Counted from the stretch's first letter, positions 1 to 9,179 are shown. The stretch is 37,058 nucleotides of DNA from Lewinellaceae bacterium (GCA_024642625.1 JAHEAU010000007.1:1-37058); one strand, 5' to 3'. The notes: generated by a model from the sequence alone, not told the origin. Numbers and translations are program-made.

Positions 1-784
1 CTATCGTGGCAACCGGGCCTAGACTGGCGATAATGGCTGTGTTGCTTGCACCCAGGCGGCGAATGCCTTCCGAGATCAGAAAAACTGGAATGACTGTGGA
101 AAAAATACTCAATCCTGTAAAGAGGAAATACACCTCTATCGGCCACTGCAGGTCTGCTAGTGAGCGAGTAAGCGCAAAATGAATGAATGTCATGGTGCCT
201 GCAATCATCATGATCAAACTGGTATAAAGTATACTGCCAAACCGGGCAATGGTATCGCCAACCAGCAACAAGTAAGCAGCAAAAAAAATGGAGCTTGCCA
301 ATATCAACAATGCGCCCCAACCCATTTGCGCAGACTCACGCAAACCCGGTATTAATACGAGAATAATCCCGCCATACGTCAGCATCAGTGCAAGGCTCTG
401 CTGGCGGGTGATGGGAATCTTTCGCAAGAGGGATGAGAGAACGACAACGATTGTCGGATACGTAAACAGGATGAGTCGCTCCAATCCAGCCGAAACCGTT
501 TTCAACCCGATAAAATTGAGAAAACTGGCACCATAATATCCCAAAAAGGCAAACAGGGAGAGTTGGCGCCAGTCGCGACCCATAACCCGAAACCCGGATT
601 TTCGGCGCCAGGCCCAGATAGCAGCAATCGCAAAAAAGGGAAAGGAAAAGCCCAACCTCATTGTCATCAATGTGGTCGCATCAACCCCGTACGGATAGAT
701 CAGCTTCGCAAAGATGGCCTTGGCAGAGAAGAGGATATTGCCGATGACGACAAATAGGATACCTGTACGTTGAGAAGTGGACAA
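1..784 (-). CDS. EamA/DMT-family membrane transporter (3' end cut off by window)
   Basis: Reading the minus strand gives a continuous hydrophobic protein of about 260 residues that begins near STSQRTGILFVVIGNILFSA and runs out of the window at base 1. Two tandem EamA-like halves are visible: one starts at the ILFSAKAIFAKLIYPYGVDA region, and the second includes WGALLILASSIFFAAYLLLV and later FLISEGIRRLGASNTAIIAS. Family members have about 290 residues and ten membrane helices, so roughly 30 C-terminal residues are missing. They export or import small metabolites, and the substrate cannot be told from sequence. No in-frame ATG lies near the expected start. I chose the TTG at 784 because a TACCTTTG box lies 33 bases upstream; another TTG at 814 is possible but would sit before the predicted transcription start. 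Confidence 0.8.
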   Translation of the reverse strand, partial: MSTSQRTGILFVVIGNILFSAKAIFAKLIYPYGVDATTLMTMRLGFSFPFFAIAAIWAWRRKSGFRVMGRDWRQLSLFAFLGYYGASFLNFIGLKTVSAGLERLILFTYPTIVVVLSSLLRKIPITRQQSLALMLTYGGIILVLIPGLRESAQMGWGALLILASSIFFAAYLLLVGDTIARFGSILYTSLIMMIAGTMTFIHFALTRSLADLQWPIEVYFLFTGLSIFSTVIPVFLISEGIRRLGASNTAIIASLGPVATI

Positions 785-816
785 ACCGGCTCTTTTCCTG
801 TTGCTTGAAATCAAGG

Positions 817-824
817 CAAAGGTA
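817..824 (-). promoter_or_regulatory. Bacteroidota -7 box TACCTTTG for the EamA transporter
   Basis: The minus strand reads TACCTTTGC here, an exact match to the Bacteroidota -7 consensus TAnnTTTG. No well-placed -33 TTG is visible about 20 bases upstream, so only half the promoter is supported. It would give a short leader before the TTG start at 784. Confidence 0.45.
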
Positions 825-857
825 CATGGACATCCTTTAACACAGATCTTTGCTGAA

Positions 858-1115
858 ATAAGGTGAAAGGTGAGACAAATTGACTCAGAGACTGAGAGAA
901 AGTCGGAAAGCGGAAGTGCGAAATCGGAAAGACGAAGTGACTCAGGGACGAAGAGACTTAGAGACTGAGGGAAAGTCGAAAGTAGGAAAGTAACCGACAA
1001 CAGAAATCCGACAACTGAGTTTCTTTGCGCCTTAATGACCTTGGGACTTTGAGACCTTGGGACTTTGAGATGTAGAGTGTGGAGAGTAGAGGGTAGAGAG
1101 CTTTTGACAGATCAT
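858..1115. repeat. Intergenic short-word array with a 16-bp perfect tandem pair
   Basis: This gene-free stretch between the transporter and recQ is made of near-repeated short words built on GACTGAG, GACTCAG, GACTTAG, GTCGGAAAG and similar variants. Inside it, GACCTTGGGACTTTGA occurs twice back to back at 1037-1052 and 1053-1068. After that come TAGAGTGTGGAGAG and TAGAGGGTAGAGAG. Open frames here are low complexity and not convincing genes. Similar arrays occur near 20.8, 26.4-27.1, 33.0 and 36.9 kb. Confidence 0.7.
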
Positions 1116-1255
1116 GAATGGCGACATAATTTGGCACGTTGAACATTGAAATACCATTCCCGAAGGAAACCAGGAACTTGGAACGCAGGAACGAGGAATA
1201 AATACGATTTTATCCATTTCAACAGTAGGAAGGATATATTTTCAAACATTTTGTT

Positions 1256-1263
1256 TAAATTTG
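1256..1263 (+). promoter_or_regulatory. -7 box TAAATTTG for recQ
   Basis: TAAATTTG matches TAnnTTTG exactly and ends 15 bases before the ATG at 1279. It covers the in-frame TTG at 1261, which argues that the ATG, not that TTG, is the start. No clear -33 TTG is present at the usual distance. Confidence 0.5.
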
Positions 1264-1278
1264 TCGCAAATTCATCCC

Positions 1279-3435
1279 ATGGCACAGGAAACCCGGGATC
1301 CTTCACAACTTCTTCAGGATGTCTTTGGCTATGCTACCTTTCGTCCCCATCAACGGGAGGCGATCGAACACCTATTGTCTGGACAGGATGCACTGGTCAT
1401 CATGCCCACTGGTGGAGGAAAGTCGCTATGTTACCAAATTCCCGCCCTGGTCAAGGAAGGTGTTGCATTGGTTATTTCTCCCTTGATCGCCCTGATGAAA
1501 GACCAGGTGGAAGCCCTTAGAACGAATGGCATTAGTGCTTATGCCATCAACAGCACATTAGACAGCAGTGAAAAGGTCCACATACATGAGGAGATCGGAA
1601 AAGGGAAGGTCAAATTACTCTATGTTTCTCCTGAAAAAGTAATGACCCCTCCGTTTCTGGAATATCTGTCTACGCTCCCGCTTTCACTCATAGCGATTGA
1701 CGAGGCACACTGCGTTTCCATGTGGGGCAACGATTTTCGTCCGGAATATGCGCAGCTTTCGGGCATGATCCAACGCTTGCCCGACATACCGGTTATTGCC
1801 TTGACTGCCACCGCTGACCCAGCAACACAGACAGATATTGTCAAGCAACTTGGCCTTCGAAATGCCAGCCTGTTCCTCGGCAGTTTTGCTCGTGAAAATC
1901 TACACATTGAAGTTCAGCCTGCCACCCAGCGCATGAATCGCATCCTTCGTTTTCTCAACGATCACGGGGATCAGCCAGGTATCGTGTACTGTCTTTCCCG
2001 AAAGTCAACAGAACGAGTGGCTGAACAACTGCGAAAGGAAGGATATCATGCTGCGCACTATCACGCTAAAATGGATCGGCAGGAACGGGACCGTGTCCAG
2101 GAGGATTTTCAACGAGATAACATTCAAATTATATGTGCCACTATCGCGTTCGGAATGGGCATTGACAAATCAAATATCCGCTGGATCATCCACTATAATC
2201 TTCCCAAAAATATTGAAAGCTACTACCAGGAAATCGGCCGCGCAGGTCGTGATGGAGTCCAGGCAAATACGCTCCTTTTTGCCGGATTTGGAGATGTGAT
2301 GACCTACCGGATGATGATCTCAGATAGCGAATCACCCGAGTCGTTTAAGGAGGTCCAGATCCAGAAGCTGGATCGGATGTTTTCCTATTCCCAGGCGACC
2401 TCATGCCGGACCAACGCCATTCTCAGTTACTTTGGCGAAAGTCGGCATCAACCCTGTGGCCATTGTGATCGTTGCGATCACCCAGTTTCCTCTTTCGATG
2501 GGACCCAGATCGCACAAATCGCCCTATCTGCAGTTGCCCGGGTCAAGGAAACAGTCGGTATGCAACTTCTTGTGGATATTCTCCGGGGAGCAGGTACGCG
2601 TGAAATCCGTGATGGTGGGTTTGATCGGGTGAAGACCTATGGTGCTGGACGGGCACATTCTCGGGACCATTGGGTCCAATATATCACTCAATTGATCGAT
2701 CGTGGGTTGGTTTCCATTGATTATACAGAATACGGCCATTTGAAAATGACATCGATTGGACAAGATGTATTGTTCGGTCGTGAATCTGTATCCCTGACGA
2801 AACCGGAAAACTATAAGGAAAAAAAGCCCCGGGAGAAGCTGAAAAAAGAAACCTCACGCCAGGCGTTTCGGCGTGAATTATTGGTGAGTGTCTCTCTATG
2901 GCGTAAAAAACGGGCAGATCAGGAAGGGATCAGCCCGGCCCATTTGTTGAGCGACGCCACCATCGCAGCCTTGGTCGAAGGTCCAACAATGTTTATTGGC
3001 CAACTGGAGGAGATTCCAGGATTTTCAGCGCACAAAAGACAGCTTTACGGGAAAGAGATCATACAAGCGATCAGATCCTATTGCAATGGCCAGGAATGGA
3101 TCAAATCATTTAAAGGGGCTACCTATCTGGAAACTCTGGATTATCTCCATGCCGGGGTGTCGTTGCAAGAGATTATCCATGCTCGTGGATTGGGCCAGGA
3201 GACTCTTTATGGACATTTGGCCTGGCTTGTCGAGCAGGGCGAAGAACTGGATATTTCCTCGCATTTTACTGGGGATGAACAAAGTGTCATCATCTCCAAG
3301 TGGTTGGAATTAGGGCAACCGGAGTCGCTCAACACGGTGATTCAGCATCTACCTGAAGGAACGGGATACGGCAAAATCAAATTGGCCATCGCGGTTTGGT
3401 ATCGTGCCCAAAAGGAAGATGTGATGATCAACTGA
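1279..3435 (+). CDS. recQ: ATP-dependent DNA helicase RecQ
   Basis: A 718-residue superfamily 2 helicase that unwinds DNA 3'-5' in recombination and fork repair. Visible motifs in order: the family Q-motif region FGYATFRPHQREAIEHLL, Walker A MPTGGGKSLCYQ, the DEAH box in AIDEAHCVSMWG, motif III ALTATA, and motif VI QEIGRAGRDG. The RecQ zinc-binding cysteines follow in CRTNAILSYFGE and CGHCDRCDHP (about residues 380-405). A winged-helix RQC region comes next, then an HRDC domain (about 535-610) and a C-terminal helix-turn-helix segment (about 620-680). Length and domain order fit the Bacteroidota RecQ form. The ATG at 1279 is preferred over the upstream TTG because of the overlapping -7 box. 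No frameshift or missing motif is seen. Confidence 0.97.
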   Translation: MAQETRDPSQLLQDVFGYATFRPHQREAIEHLLSGQDALVIMPTGGGKSLCYQIPALVKEGVALVISPLIALMKDQVEALRTNGISAYAINSTLDSSEKVHIHEEIGKGKVKLLYVSPEKVMTPPFLEYLSTLPLSLIAIDEAHCVSMWGNDFRPEYAQLSGMIQRLPDIPVIALTATADPATQTDIVKQLGLRNASLFLGSFARENLHIEVQPATQRMNRILRFLNDHGDQPGIVYCLSRKSTERVAEQLRKEGYHAAHYHAKMDRQERDRVQEDFQRDNIQIICATIAFGMGIDKSNIRWIIHYNLPKNIESYYQEIGRAGRDGVQANTLLFAGFGDVMTYRMMISDSESPESFKEVQIQKLDRMFSYSQATSCRTNAILSYFGESRHQPCGHCDRCDHPVSSFDGTQIAQIALSAVARVKETVGMQLLVDILRGAGTREIRDGGFDRVKTYGAGRAHSRDHWVQYITQLIDRGLVSIDYTEYGHLKMTSIGQDVLFGRESVSLTKPENYKEKKPREKLKKETSRQAFRRELLVSVSLWRKKRADQEGISPAHLLSDATIAALVEGPTMFIGQLEEIPGFSAHKRQLYGKEIIQAIRSYCNGQEWIKSFKGATYLETLDYLHAGVSLQEIIHARGLGQETLYGHLAWLVEQGEELDISSHFTGDEQSVIISKWLELGQPESLNTVIQHLPEGTGYGKIKLAIAVWYRAQKEDVMIN

Positions 3436-3523
3436 TCGAAGTCGATTTCTCCAAATTCACTCACTCTATGCTGTTTTAAAGGAACGGATTGGAAATCCTT
3501 CAAACTTAATTAGTTTCGCTGAG

Positions 3524-5887
3524 ATGTCTGCTCGATCCTTTGGCACGGCGCCGGTTTTCTTTACGGCTATTTCTACTATCCTGGGAGCAATCATGTTCCT
3601 TCGATTCGGCTTTGCGGTTGGACATGTTGGACTGCTTGGCACGTTTCTGATCATCTTGTTGGGTCATGCAGTGACCATCCCTACTGCAATGGCGATTGCA
3701 GAAATCTCCACAAATCAACGCGTTGAAGGGGGAGGTGAATACTATATTATCTCACGCACATTTGGAGTTGTTATCGGTTCTTCCATTGGGCTGGCGCTTT
3801 ATATGTCACAAGCGATCAGCGTCGCCTTTTATATCATGGCCTTTACAGAAGCGTTCAGCCCAGCTATTGATTGGCTCAGCATGAATGTCGGGTTACCTGC
3901 TTGGTTGGAATGGGTATTGCGTCAAAAACAGACCATAGGTATTCCTGCGCTGCTGGTCCTTACGTGGATCATGTTGACTAAAGGTGCGGAATTGGGAGTT
4001 AAAGCACTATATGTGGTGGTTTTCACATTGGCTTTATCTCTGGTGGCCTTTTTTATAGGTAAAACTGAATATGCTGAAACCCACCATATCAAATTGTTGG
4101 ACACCATCTACGAAACCGAAGAACCAGTTCAATCACTTTCCTATCGATTGACAGATACAGCAACGATATCTGTCTTTCAGTTTCCATTCCAAAGCGAAAC
4201 TGTAGAGCCTGTTCCTCCTGTTCCTACCCGCGATCACAATCGTGACAGACTTGGTTTCTTTTTGGTTTTCGCGATCATCTTTCCAGCTTTTACCGGGATG
4301 ACTGCCGGTGTAGGCCTGTCTGGTGATCTGAAAGACCCGGGAAAGGCCCTGCCCTTGGGAACACTGGGGGCAACCCTTTTCGGTATGGTAATCTACCTCT
4401 TCATGGCATGGAAATTGGCTGAATCGGCTTCTCCCGCTGATCTGGCTAATACTGATCAACTCGTCATGTCATCGATTGCCTGGCAAGGGTGGTGGGTCAT
4501 ACCACTGGGATTGGCTGCTGCAACCATTTCTTCTGCTCTCGGGTCAATTATGGTTGCTCCCAGGACGCTCCAGGCCATTGCCCGCGATGAAGTCTTACCA
4601 CAAAAGGCGATCAATCGATGGTTATCTGTCGGTCGGAATCCTAATGACGAACCCTTCAATGCAACGTTGGTCACAATTCTGATTGCTGGCGCTTTTATCC
4701 TGGTAGGGGCCCTTGATGCCGTGGCCGAAGTCATTTCCATGTTCTTTATGGTCACTTATGGAACGTTGTGTTTGATCTCTTTTTTACAACATTTTGCCGC
4801 AGATCCTTCTTATCGACCTCGTTTTCGATCACGATGGTATGTATCGCTGTTTGGCGCAATTGCCTGTTTTGGGTTGATGTTTGCGATGAATGCGATGTAC
4901 GCTTTGGTATCCATATTGATGATGATTGTTGCGTATTGGATTTTGGATCGAAACAATCCTGACAAGAAATCCCTGGCTCTCCTATTTCAAGGAGTCATCT
5001 TTCAGTTCAGCCGTCGGTTACATGTGTTCCTGCAGTCTGCAAAAAAGGAAGAGTCATTGAGTTGGAGACCTTCTGCCATCTGTCTTAGTGAACATTCTTT
5101 CGAGCGTCCGGGAGCGTTCGATCTCCTCCGTTGGATTTCCCAACGATATGGCTTTGGTACCTATATTCATCACATTCAGGGATACCTATCCCGGAACACC
5201 CATATCGAAGCAGAAGCTTATAAACAACGACTGATAGATCATGCAGAGAAAAGTGGCAGCAAGGTCTATGTGGATACGATGGTTGGAACATCCTTCTCTT
5301 CCGCAGTAAGTTCTGTGATTCAGCTTCCCGGAGTTGCAGGAGCAGACAACAACCTGATCCTGTTCGAGTTTGCAAAACAAGATCCTGAAGAACTGACTGA
5401 ACTCATTGAGAATTTCAAACTCATTCATGCTGTTCGGTTTGATATTCTCCTTTTAGGTAGTTGCGAACGAAATTTTGGTCTCCATCAAGAAATTCACCTC
5501 TGGATCACTGGCCATGACACTGAAAACAGTACCCTCATGATCCTGTTGGCCTATATTATTACAGGTCATTATGATTGGAAGCGTGCTCGGATAACGATTC
5601 ACGCTATTGCCCCGATTGACCGACTTGAGGAAGAGCGAATCCTTTTGGCCAAGCTCATCCATGATGGTCAATTGCCTATATCCGAGCATAATTTGAAGGT
5701 TATTCCTCGTCCGGAGACAATCGATACACGTACATTGATTAATGAAACTTCTCAGGATGCTGATCTTACATTGATCGGTTTTAGAGAAGAAGCAGTACGC
5801 CGCAAAGGCACAGATTTGTTTACAGGATTTAATCAGCTTGGGAATATCCTGTTTGTTGGAGCCGCTGAAGGCAAGGAAATTAAATAG
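3524..5887 (+). CDS. APC-superfamily transporter related to SLC12 cation-chloride cotransporters
   Basis: A 787-residue protein with about 12 membrane helices in the first 480 residues and a long soluble C-terminus. The N-terminus carries the APC/SLC12 helix-1 signature (TILGAIMFLRFGFAVGHVG) and then EISTNQRVEGGGEYYIISRT; the region FPAFTGMTAGVGLSGDLKDP is also typical of the cation-chloride cotransporter branch. The C-terminal 300 residues resemble the cytosolic domain of that family and of UspA-like folds (for example ARITIHAIAPIDRLEEERIL, then DADLTLIGFRE). The likely role is secondary transport of ions or amino acids, with the substrate unknown. The gene ends 8 bases inside the oppositely oriented downstream gene, a convergent overlap. 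Confidence 0.85.
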   Translation: MSARSFGTAPVFFTAISTILGAIMFLRFGFAVGHVGLLGTFLIILLGHAVTIPTAMAIAEISTNQRVEGGGEYYIISRTFGVVIGSSIGLALYMSQAISVAFYIMAFTEAFSPAIDWLSMNVGLPAWLEWVLRQKQTIGIPALLVLTWIMLTKGAELGVKALYVVVFTLALSLVAFFIGKTEYAETHHIKLLDTIYETEEPVQSLSYRLTDTATISVFQFPFQSETVEPVPPVPTRDHNRDRLGFFLVFAIIFPAFTGMTAGVGLSGDLKDPGKALPLGTLGATLFGMVIYLFMAWKLAESASPADLANTDQLVMSSIAWQGWWVIPLGLAAATISSALGSIMVAPRTLQAIARDEVLPQKAINRWLSVGRNPNDEPFNATLVTILIAGAFILVGALDAVAEVISMFFMVTYGTLCLISFLQHFAADPSYRPRFRSRWYVSLFGAIACFGLMFAMNAMYALVSILMMIVAYWILDRNNPDKKSLALLFQGVIFQFSRRLHVFLQSAKKEESLSWRPSAICLSEHSFERPGAFDLLRWISQRYGFGTYIHHIQGYLSRNTHIEAEAYKQRLIDHAEKSGSKVYVDTMVGTSFSSAVSSVIQLPGVAGADNNLILFEFAKQDPEELTELIENFKLIHAVRFDILLLGSCERNFGLHQEIHLWITGHDTENSTLMILLAYIITGHYDWKRARITIHAIAPIDRLEEERILLAKLIHDGQLPISEHNLKVIPRPETIDTRTLINETSQDADLTLIGFREEAVRRKGTDLFTGFNQLGNILFVGAAEGKEIK

Positions 5888-6659
5888 GTCCTTGTAGTGT
5901 TCCTGGATCTTGAAACAATGGCTGAAACTGGATGGCCTGGAGCACGGCAAATCCATCCACAGTTTTCAATCCGATCATCTTTTGGACCTGTTCCTCTGTC
6001 CATCCCGTCCGGACGTGGATTTCTTTCCAAGCATCATCTTCAGTTTCTGCACGTGGTACACTGTTCAATTCAGATTGAATGCGGCAATATTCATAAACCG
6101 CCAAATCGAGCTGCTTGACCGGATGTCGGAGTCCAGATACAAGTGCCTCCGCTGCGAAAAGGACAACACCATCTTCTGAAAACCATTCACTGGAATGCCA
6201 TTCCTGTTGATAGAGAGGCGAAGGAAAGGCGGTGGGATAAACAACAATCTTTTCACAGTTTGAATACAACAGATTATCCTCCTCAAATCGGACTTTGACT
6301 GCAGCCGCTCCAATGATCACCTGTATATCATCCGGTACGGAATCCCATCCCTGGGGCATGAATTCATTGCCCATTTGAAACAGAGCTATACGTTGCCGAA
6401 ACTTCGTTTTTGCTACGGGTCCGAGTTCTTTATAATAGAGATCATAGCGTTCCAGAAAAGCCTTCATTTCCGGATCCAGATCCATAGGATGACGTGTATA
6501 CCACCACCAGTTGACTTGGGGGCTGAACACATGGGTTAATGCAACCAGGATAACACCGATGATGATCATCCAGGAATAGTTAGTGGAAACCTCCCAGCTC
6601 AAGTAAAGACCCGTCAGAGTAAACAGCACAAATGGAACGATTACAAGTCGTGCAAACAT
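5880..6659 (-). CDS. MtfA-family protein lacking the HExxH zinc motif, membrane-anchored
   Basis: A 259-residue protein with two N-terminal hydrophobic segments (about residues 5-22 and 30-45) and a soluble domain. The soluble part shows the MtfA/DUF980 zinc-dependent peptidase pattern: FMPQGWDSVPDDIQVIIGAA, then NCEKIVVYPTAF, then DGVVLFAAEALVSGL. Where family members have the metal-binding HExxH helix, this protein reads LDLAVYEYCRIQ, so residues 189-193 are YEYCR and both zinc histidines are absent. It is therefore probably not an active peptidase. The assignment rests on motif memory without a database search. The gene converges on the APC transporter with an 8-base overlap and diverges from the GCS2-CBS gene. 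Confidence 0.7.
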   Translation of the reverse strand: MFARLVIVPFVLFTLTGLYLSWEVSTNYSWMIIIGVILVALTHVFSPQVNWWWYTRHPMDLDPEMKAFLERYDLYYKELGPVAKTKFRQRIALFQMGNEFMPQGWDSVPDDIQVIIGAAAVKVRFEEDNLLYSNCEKIVVYPTAFPSPLYQQEWHSSEWFSEDGVVLFAAEALVSGLRHPVKQLDLAVYEYCRIQSELNSVPRAETEDDAWKEIHVRTGWTEEQVQKMIGLKTVDGFAVLQAIQFQPLFQDPGTLQGPI

Positions 6660-6731
6660 GGCATCAAGATACAGGTCATTCAGCCGGGAAATGGCAAATT
6701 TTAAGTATACTGCATCACAAAATGGAACCGG

Positions 6732-8648
6732 ATGGGTCAGCTACAGGTGAACCTAATACAACAGCAGGAAGAAAAGCACCAGTTTATCCGGCATCTTTTG
6801 CAGGATGTACAGGCGCTGCAGTACATGCTGGATAACGATTGGTTTGAATCCGGGATCGTCCGCATGGGTGCAGAACAGGAAATGGCTCTGGTCCATCTCG
6901 ATACCTTAAAACCAGCCATTATTGCAGAGGAGATTCTGGAAAATCTATCCCAGCATCCATGGTTAACTTCGGAATTAGCAGCATTCAATCTGGAGGTCAA
7001 TATGAATCCCAGGGAGTTGACTGAATCTTGCTTCAGTGAAACAGAAAAAGAAGTGAGAGGATACCTTCGAATTATCCAGGCTGAATTAATGAAAAAGAAT
7101 GCCGGTCTTGTCCTGACAGGCATCCTTCCCACTCTGCGCAAACTGGACCTTACGCTGGATAATATTACGCCACGTGATCGGTATTATGCCCTGATGGATG
7201 CCTTGAAAAACATGCAGTTGGGATCCGCCTTTGAATTGCGACTCACCGGGATCGACGAGCTTCTTGTCAAACATGATACCCCCTTCCTGGAAGCCTGTAA
7301 CACAAGTTTTCAGATCCACTTGCAGGTTCATCCGAGTCAGTTTGTGCAAATGTATAATATCGCACAAGTCCTGACTGCTCCAGTGCTTGCCGCTTGTGCC
7401 AATTCTCCAATAGTCTTTGGCAGACGGCTCTGGCATGAATCCAGAATTGCCTTGTTCCAACAATCAATCGATACGCGCACATCCCATGATCATATGCGCG
7501 AACGAAGCCCTAGGGTCCAATTTGGTAATGGTTGGCTACGGAATTCCATCATGGACATTTATAAAGAAGACATTGCACGTTTTCGGGTATTGATCAGTAG
7601 TGTCCAGGAAGAAAATTCTCTGGGGCAGGTTAAAAATGGAACAGTGCCGAAGCTCCGGGCACTCCAGGTCCATAATTCGACTGTTTATCGGTGGAATCGA
7701 CCTTGTTATGGAATCAGCCCGAATGGCAAACCTCACCTACGGATCGAAAATCGGGTTATTCCCAGCGGACCTACAGTGCAAGATGAGATTGCCAACTCTG
7801 CATTGTGGTTGGGTGCGATGATCGGCATGGCTGCCCGCATAGAGGATGTGACAACACATATCAGTTGGGAGGATGTACGCGATAATTTCGGCAAAGTGGC
7901 GCGGTTCGGAATCGATACTCAACTCAATTGGTTTGACGATAAAAAGGTCAGTACGATTGAGCTCCTATTGAATGAATTGCTTCCAATGGCAAGGGAAGGA
8001 CTGACCAATGCTGGTGTCGATAAAGCGGATATTGACCATTATCTAGGCATTATCGAAGAACGAACCAAACTCCATATGAATGGAGCGCGATGGATGTTGC
8101 GAGCATATACAAAATTGAAAAATGAAGTGACCCAGGATGAAGCCCTGAGCACATTAACTGCCAGTATCATGCAAAACCAGGAAACTGATCTACCCGGGCA
8201 TGCCTGGGAATTACCCGATCCAAATCAATTAGGGCATTACAAACCGGGCACCTTGAAGGTCGAAGAGTTTATGACGACAGATTTGTTCACAGCGCAAGGT
8301 GACGATTTGATACCAATGGTTACTGAAATGATGGATTGGAGGAAGATCCGATATATGCCTGTTGAAGATGAAAAGGGAAACCTGGTTGGATTGATTACGT
8401 CTCGGTTGCTCCTTCGTCATTATTCCAAGGATTACTCTCTTGAAGGCCCTCCGCCGACCATGATCAGGGAGATTATGATCAAGTCACCGCTGACAGCCAC
8501 TCAAAAAACAACGCTAATCGAAGCGATGAATCTTATGCGCGAAAATGAGATCGGTTGTTTACCCGTTGTTCAGGATAACGAGCTGGTTGGTATTATTACT
8601 GAGATGGACTTCCTGCGTGTGTCCAGTCGACTATTGGAAAGAAGCTGA
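6732..8648 (+). CDS. GCS2-type glutamate-cysteine ligase domain fused to a CBS pair
   Basis: A 638-residue protein. Residues about 40-430 resemble the GCS2 carboxylate-amine ligase family, with GAEQE at 46-50, FNLEVNMNPRELT, an internal TSFQIHLQVHP and a HLRIENRVIPSGPTVQDEI region. Members join glutamate to cysteine or a related amine using ATP. Residues about 515-638 contain two CBS motifs (IRYMPVEDEKGNLVGLITSR and IGCLPVVQDNELVGIITEMD), which usually bind adenine nucleotides or SAM and regulate the attached domain. The fusion suggests ligase activity tuned by energy or SAM state, which is inference. I did not see a glutathione synthetase gene nearby. An alternative function is ligation of another amino acid. 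Confidence 0.8.
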   Translation: MGQLQVNLIQQQEEKHQFIRHLLQDVQALQYMLDNDWFESGIVRMGAEQEMALVHLDTLKPAIIAEEILENLSQHPWLTSELAAFNLEVNMNPRELTESCFSETEKEVRGYLRIIQAELMKKNAGLVLTGILPTLRKLDLTLDNITPRDRYYALMDALKNMQLGSAFELRLTGIDELLVKHDTPFLEACNTSFQIHLQVHPSQFVQMYNIAQVLTAPVLAACANSPIVFGRRLWHESRIALFQQSIDTRTSHDHMRERSPRVQFGNGWLRNSIMDIYKEDIARFRVLISSVQEENSLGQVKNGTVPKLRALQVHNSTVYRWNRPCYGISPNGKPHLRIENRVIPSGPTVQDEIANSALWLGAMIGMAARIEDVTTHISWEDVRDNFGKVARFGIDTQLNWFDDKKVSTIELLLNELLPMAREGLTNAGVDKADIDHYLGIIEERTKLHMNGARWMLRAYTKLKNEVTQDEALSTLTASIMQNQETDLPGHAWELPDPNQLGHYKPGTLKVEEFMTTDLFTAQGDDLIPMVTEMMDWRKIRYMPVEDEKGNLVGLITSRLLLRHYSKDYSLEGPPPTMIREIMIKSPLTATQKTTLIEAMNLMRENEIGCLPVVQDNELVGIITEMDFLRVSSRLLERS

Positions 8649-8669
8649 TAACGACGGAGTGCTTTCCGG

Positions 8670-9056
8670 TTAATTCAACCGATAAGGGGCAACCATTGTA
8701 AATTCGGGAATCTGCACATCGATGCGGCTCTCATCGTCTTCCTTTCGCATCGTGAATATGCCATACATCTTTCCGATGTCGGTTAATAGATTGGTCCAGG
8801 AAACATATTCGTGATGCTCGCCAGGTTCGATGATCGGTTGTTGGCCGATAACACCATCACCTTCGACTTCGCGGAGAATATTGTTTGAATCCCTGATATA
8901 CCAATGACGACGTAATAGCTGAACTGTATCCATACTCTCATTTCGAATATGAATGCGGTATGCATAAACAAACCGATCCTCCTCAGGACTGGAGTGTTTC
9001 TCCTGATAAAAGGTCTCCACACTGACCCGAATGCCTTGAGTAATTATCGATTGCAT
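8670..9056 (-). CDS. apaG: ApaG domain protein
   Basis: A 128-residue single-domain protein matching ApaG (DUF525) along its whole length. It starts with ITQGIRVSVETFYQEKHSSP, continues with FVYAYRIHIRNES and LLRRHWYIRDSN, then shows the glycine-rich EVEGDGVIGQQPIIEPGEHH. The last part (YGIFTMRKEDDESRIDVQIP) is the usual C-terminal strand pattern. ApaG has an immunoglobulin-like fold and has been linked to cobalt and magnesium handling in enterobacteria; its biochemical role is unclear. It lies 123 bases downstream of corA on the same strand, a suggestive pairing with a Mg2+/Co2+ channel. Confidence 0.93.
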   Translation of the reverse strand: MQSIITQGIRVSVETFYQEKHSSPEEDRFVYAYRIHIRNESMDTVQLLRRHWYIRDSNNILREVEGDGVIGQQPIIEPGEHHEYVSWTNLLTDIGKMYGIFTMRKEDDESRIDVQIPEFTMVAPYRLN

Positions 9057-9179
9057 ATCCTTTTCGTTGGATAAAAATCAGATTCCAACAGCTAATAAGC
9101 AACTCCTGAGTGAAAAAAATTGATTTTAATATCGGTTAGAGCATTCCAGGCTGAAATACGATTCCAGTCATTCCAGCCA

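Noticed and set aside
288-757. Plus-strand frames opposite the EamA transporter
   Set aside because: The minus strand encodes a continuous transporter with clear membrane helices; these are mirror frames.
1261-1278. Upstream TTG start for RecQ
   Set aside because: The TTG is part of the -7 box TAAATTTG, so it would not be transcribed as a codon. The ATG at 1279 gives the normal N-terminus.
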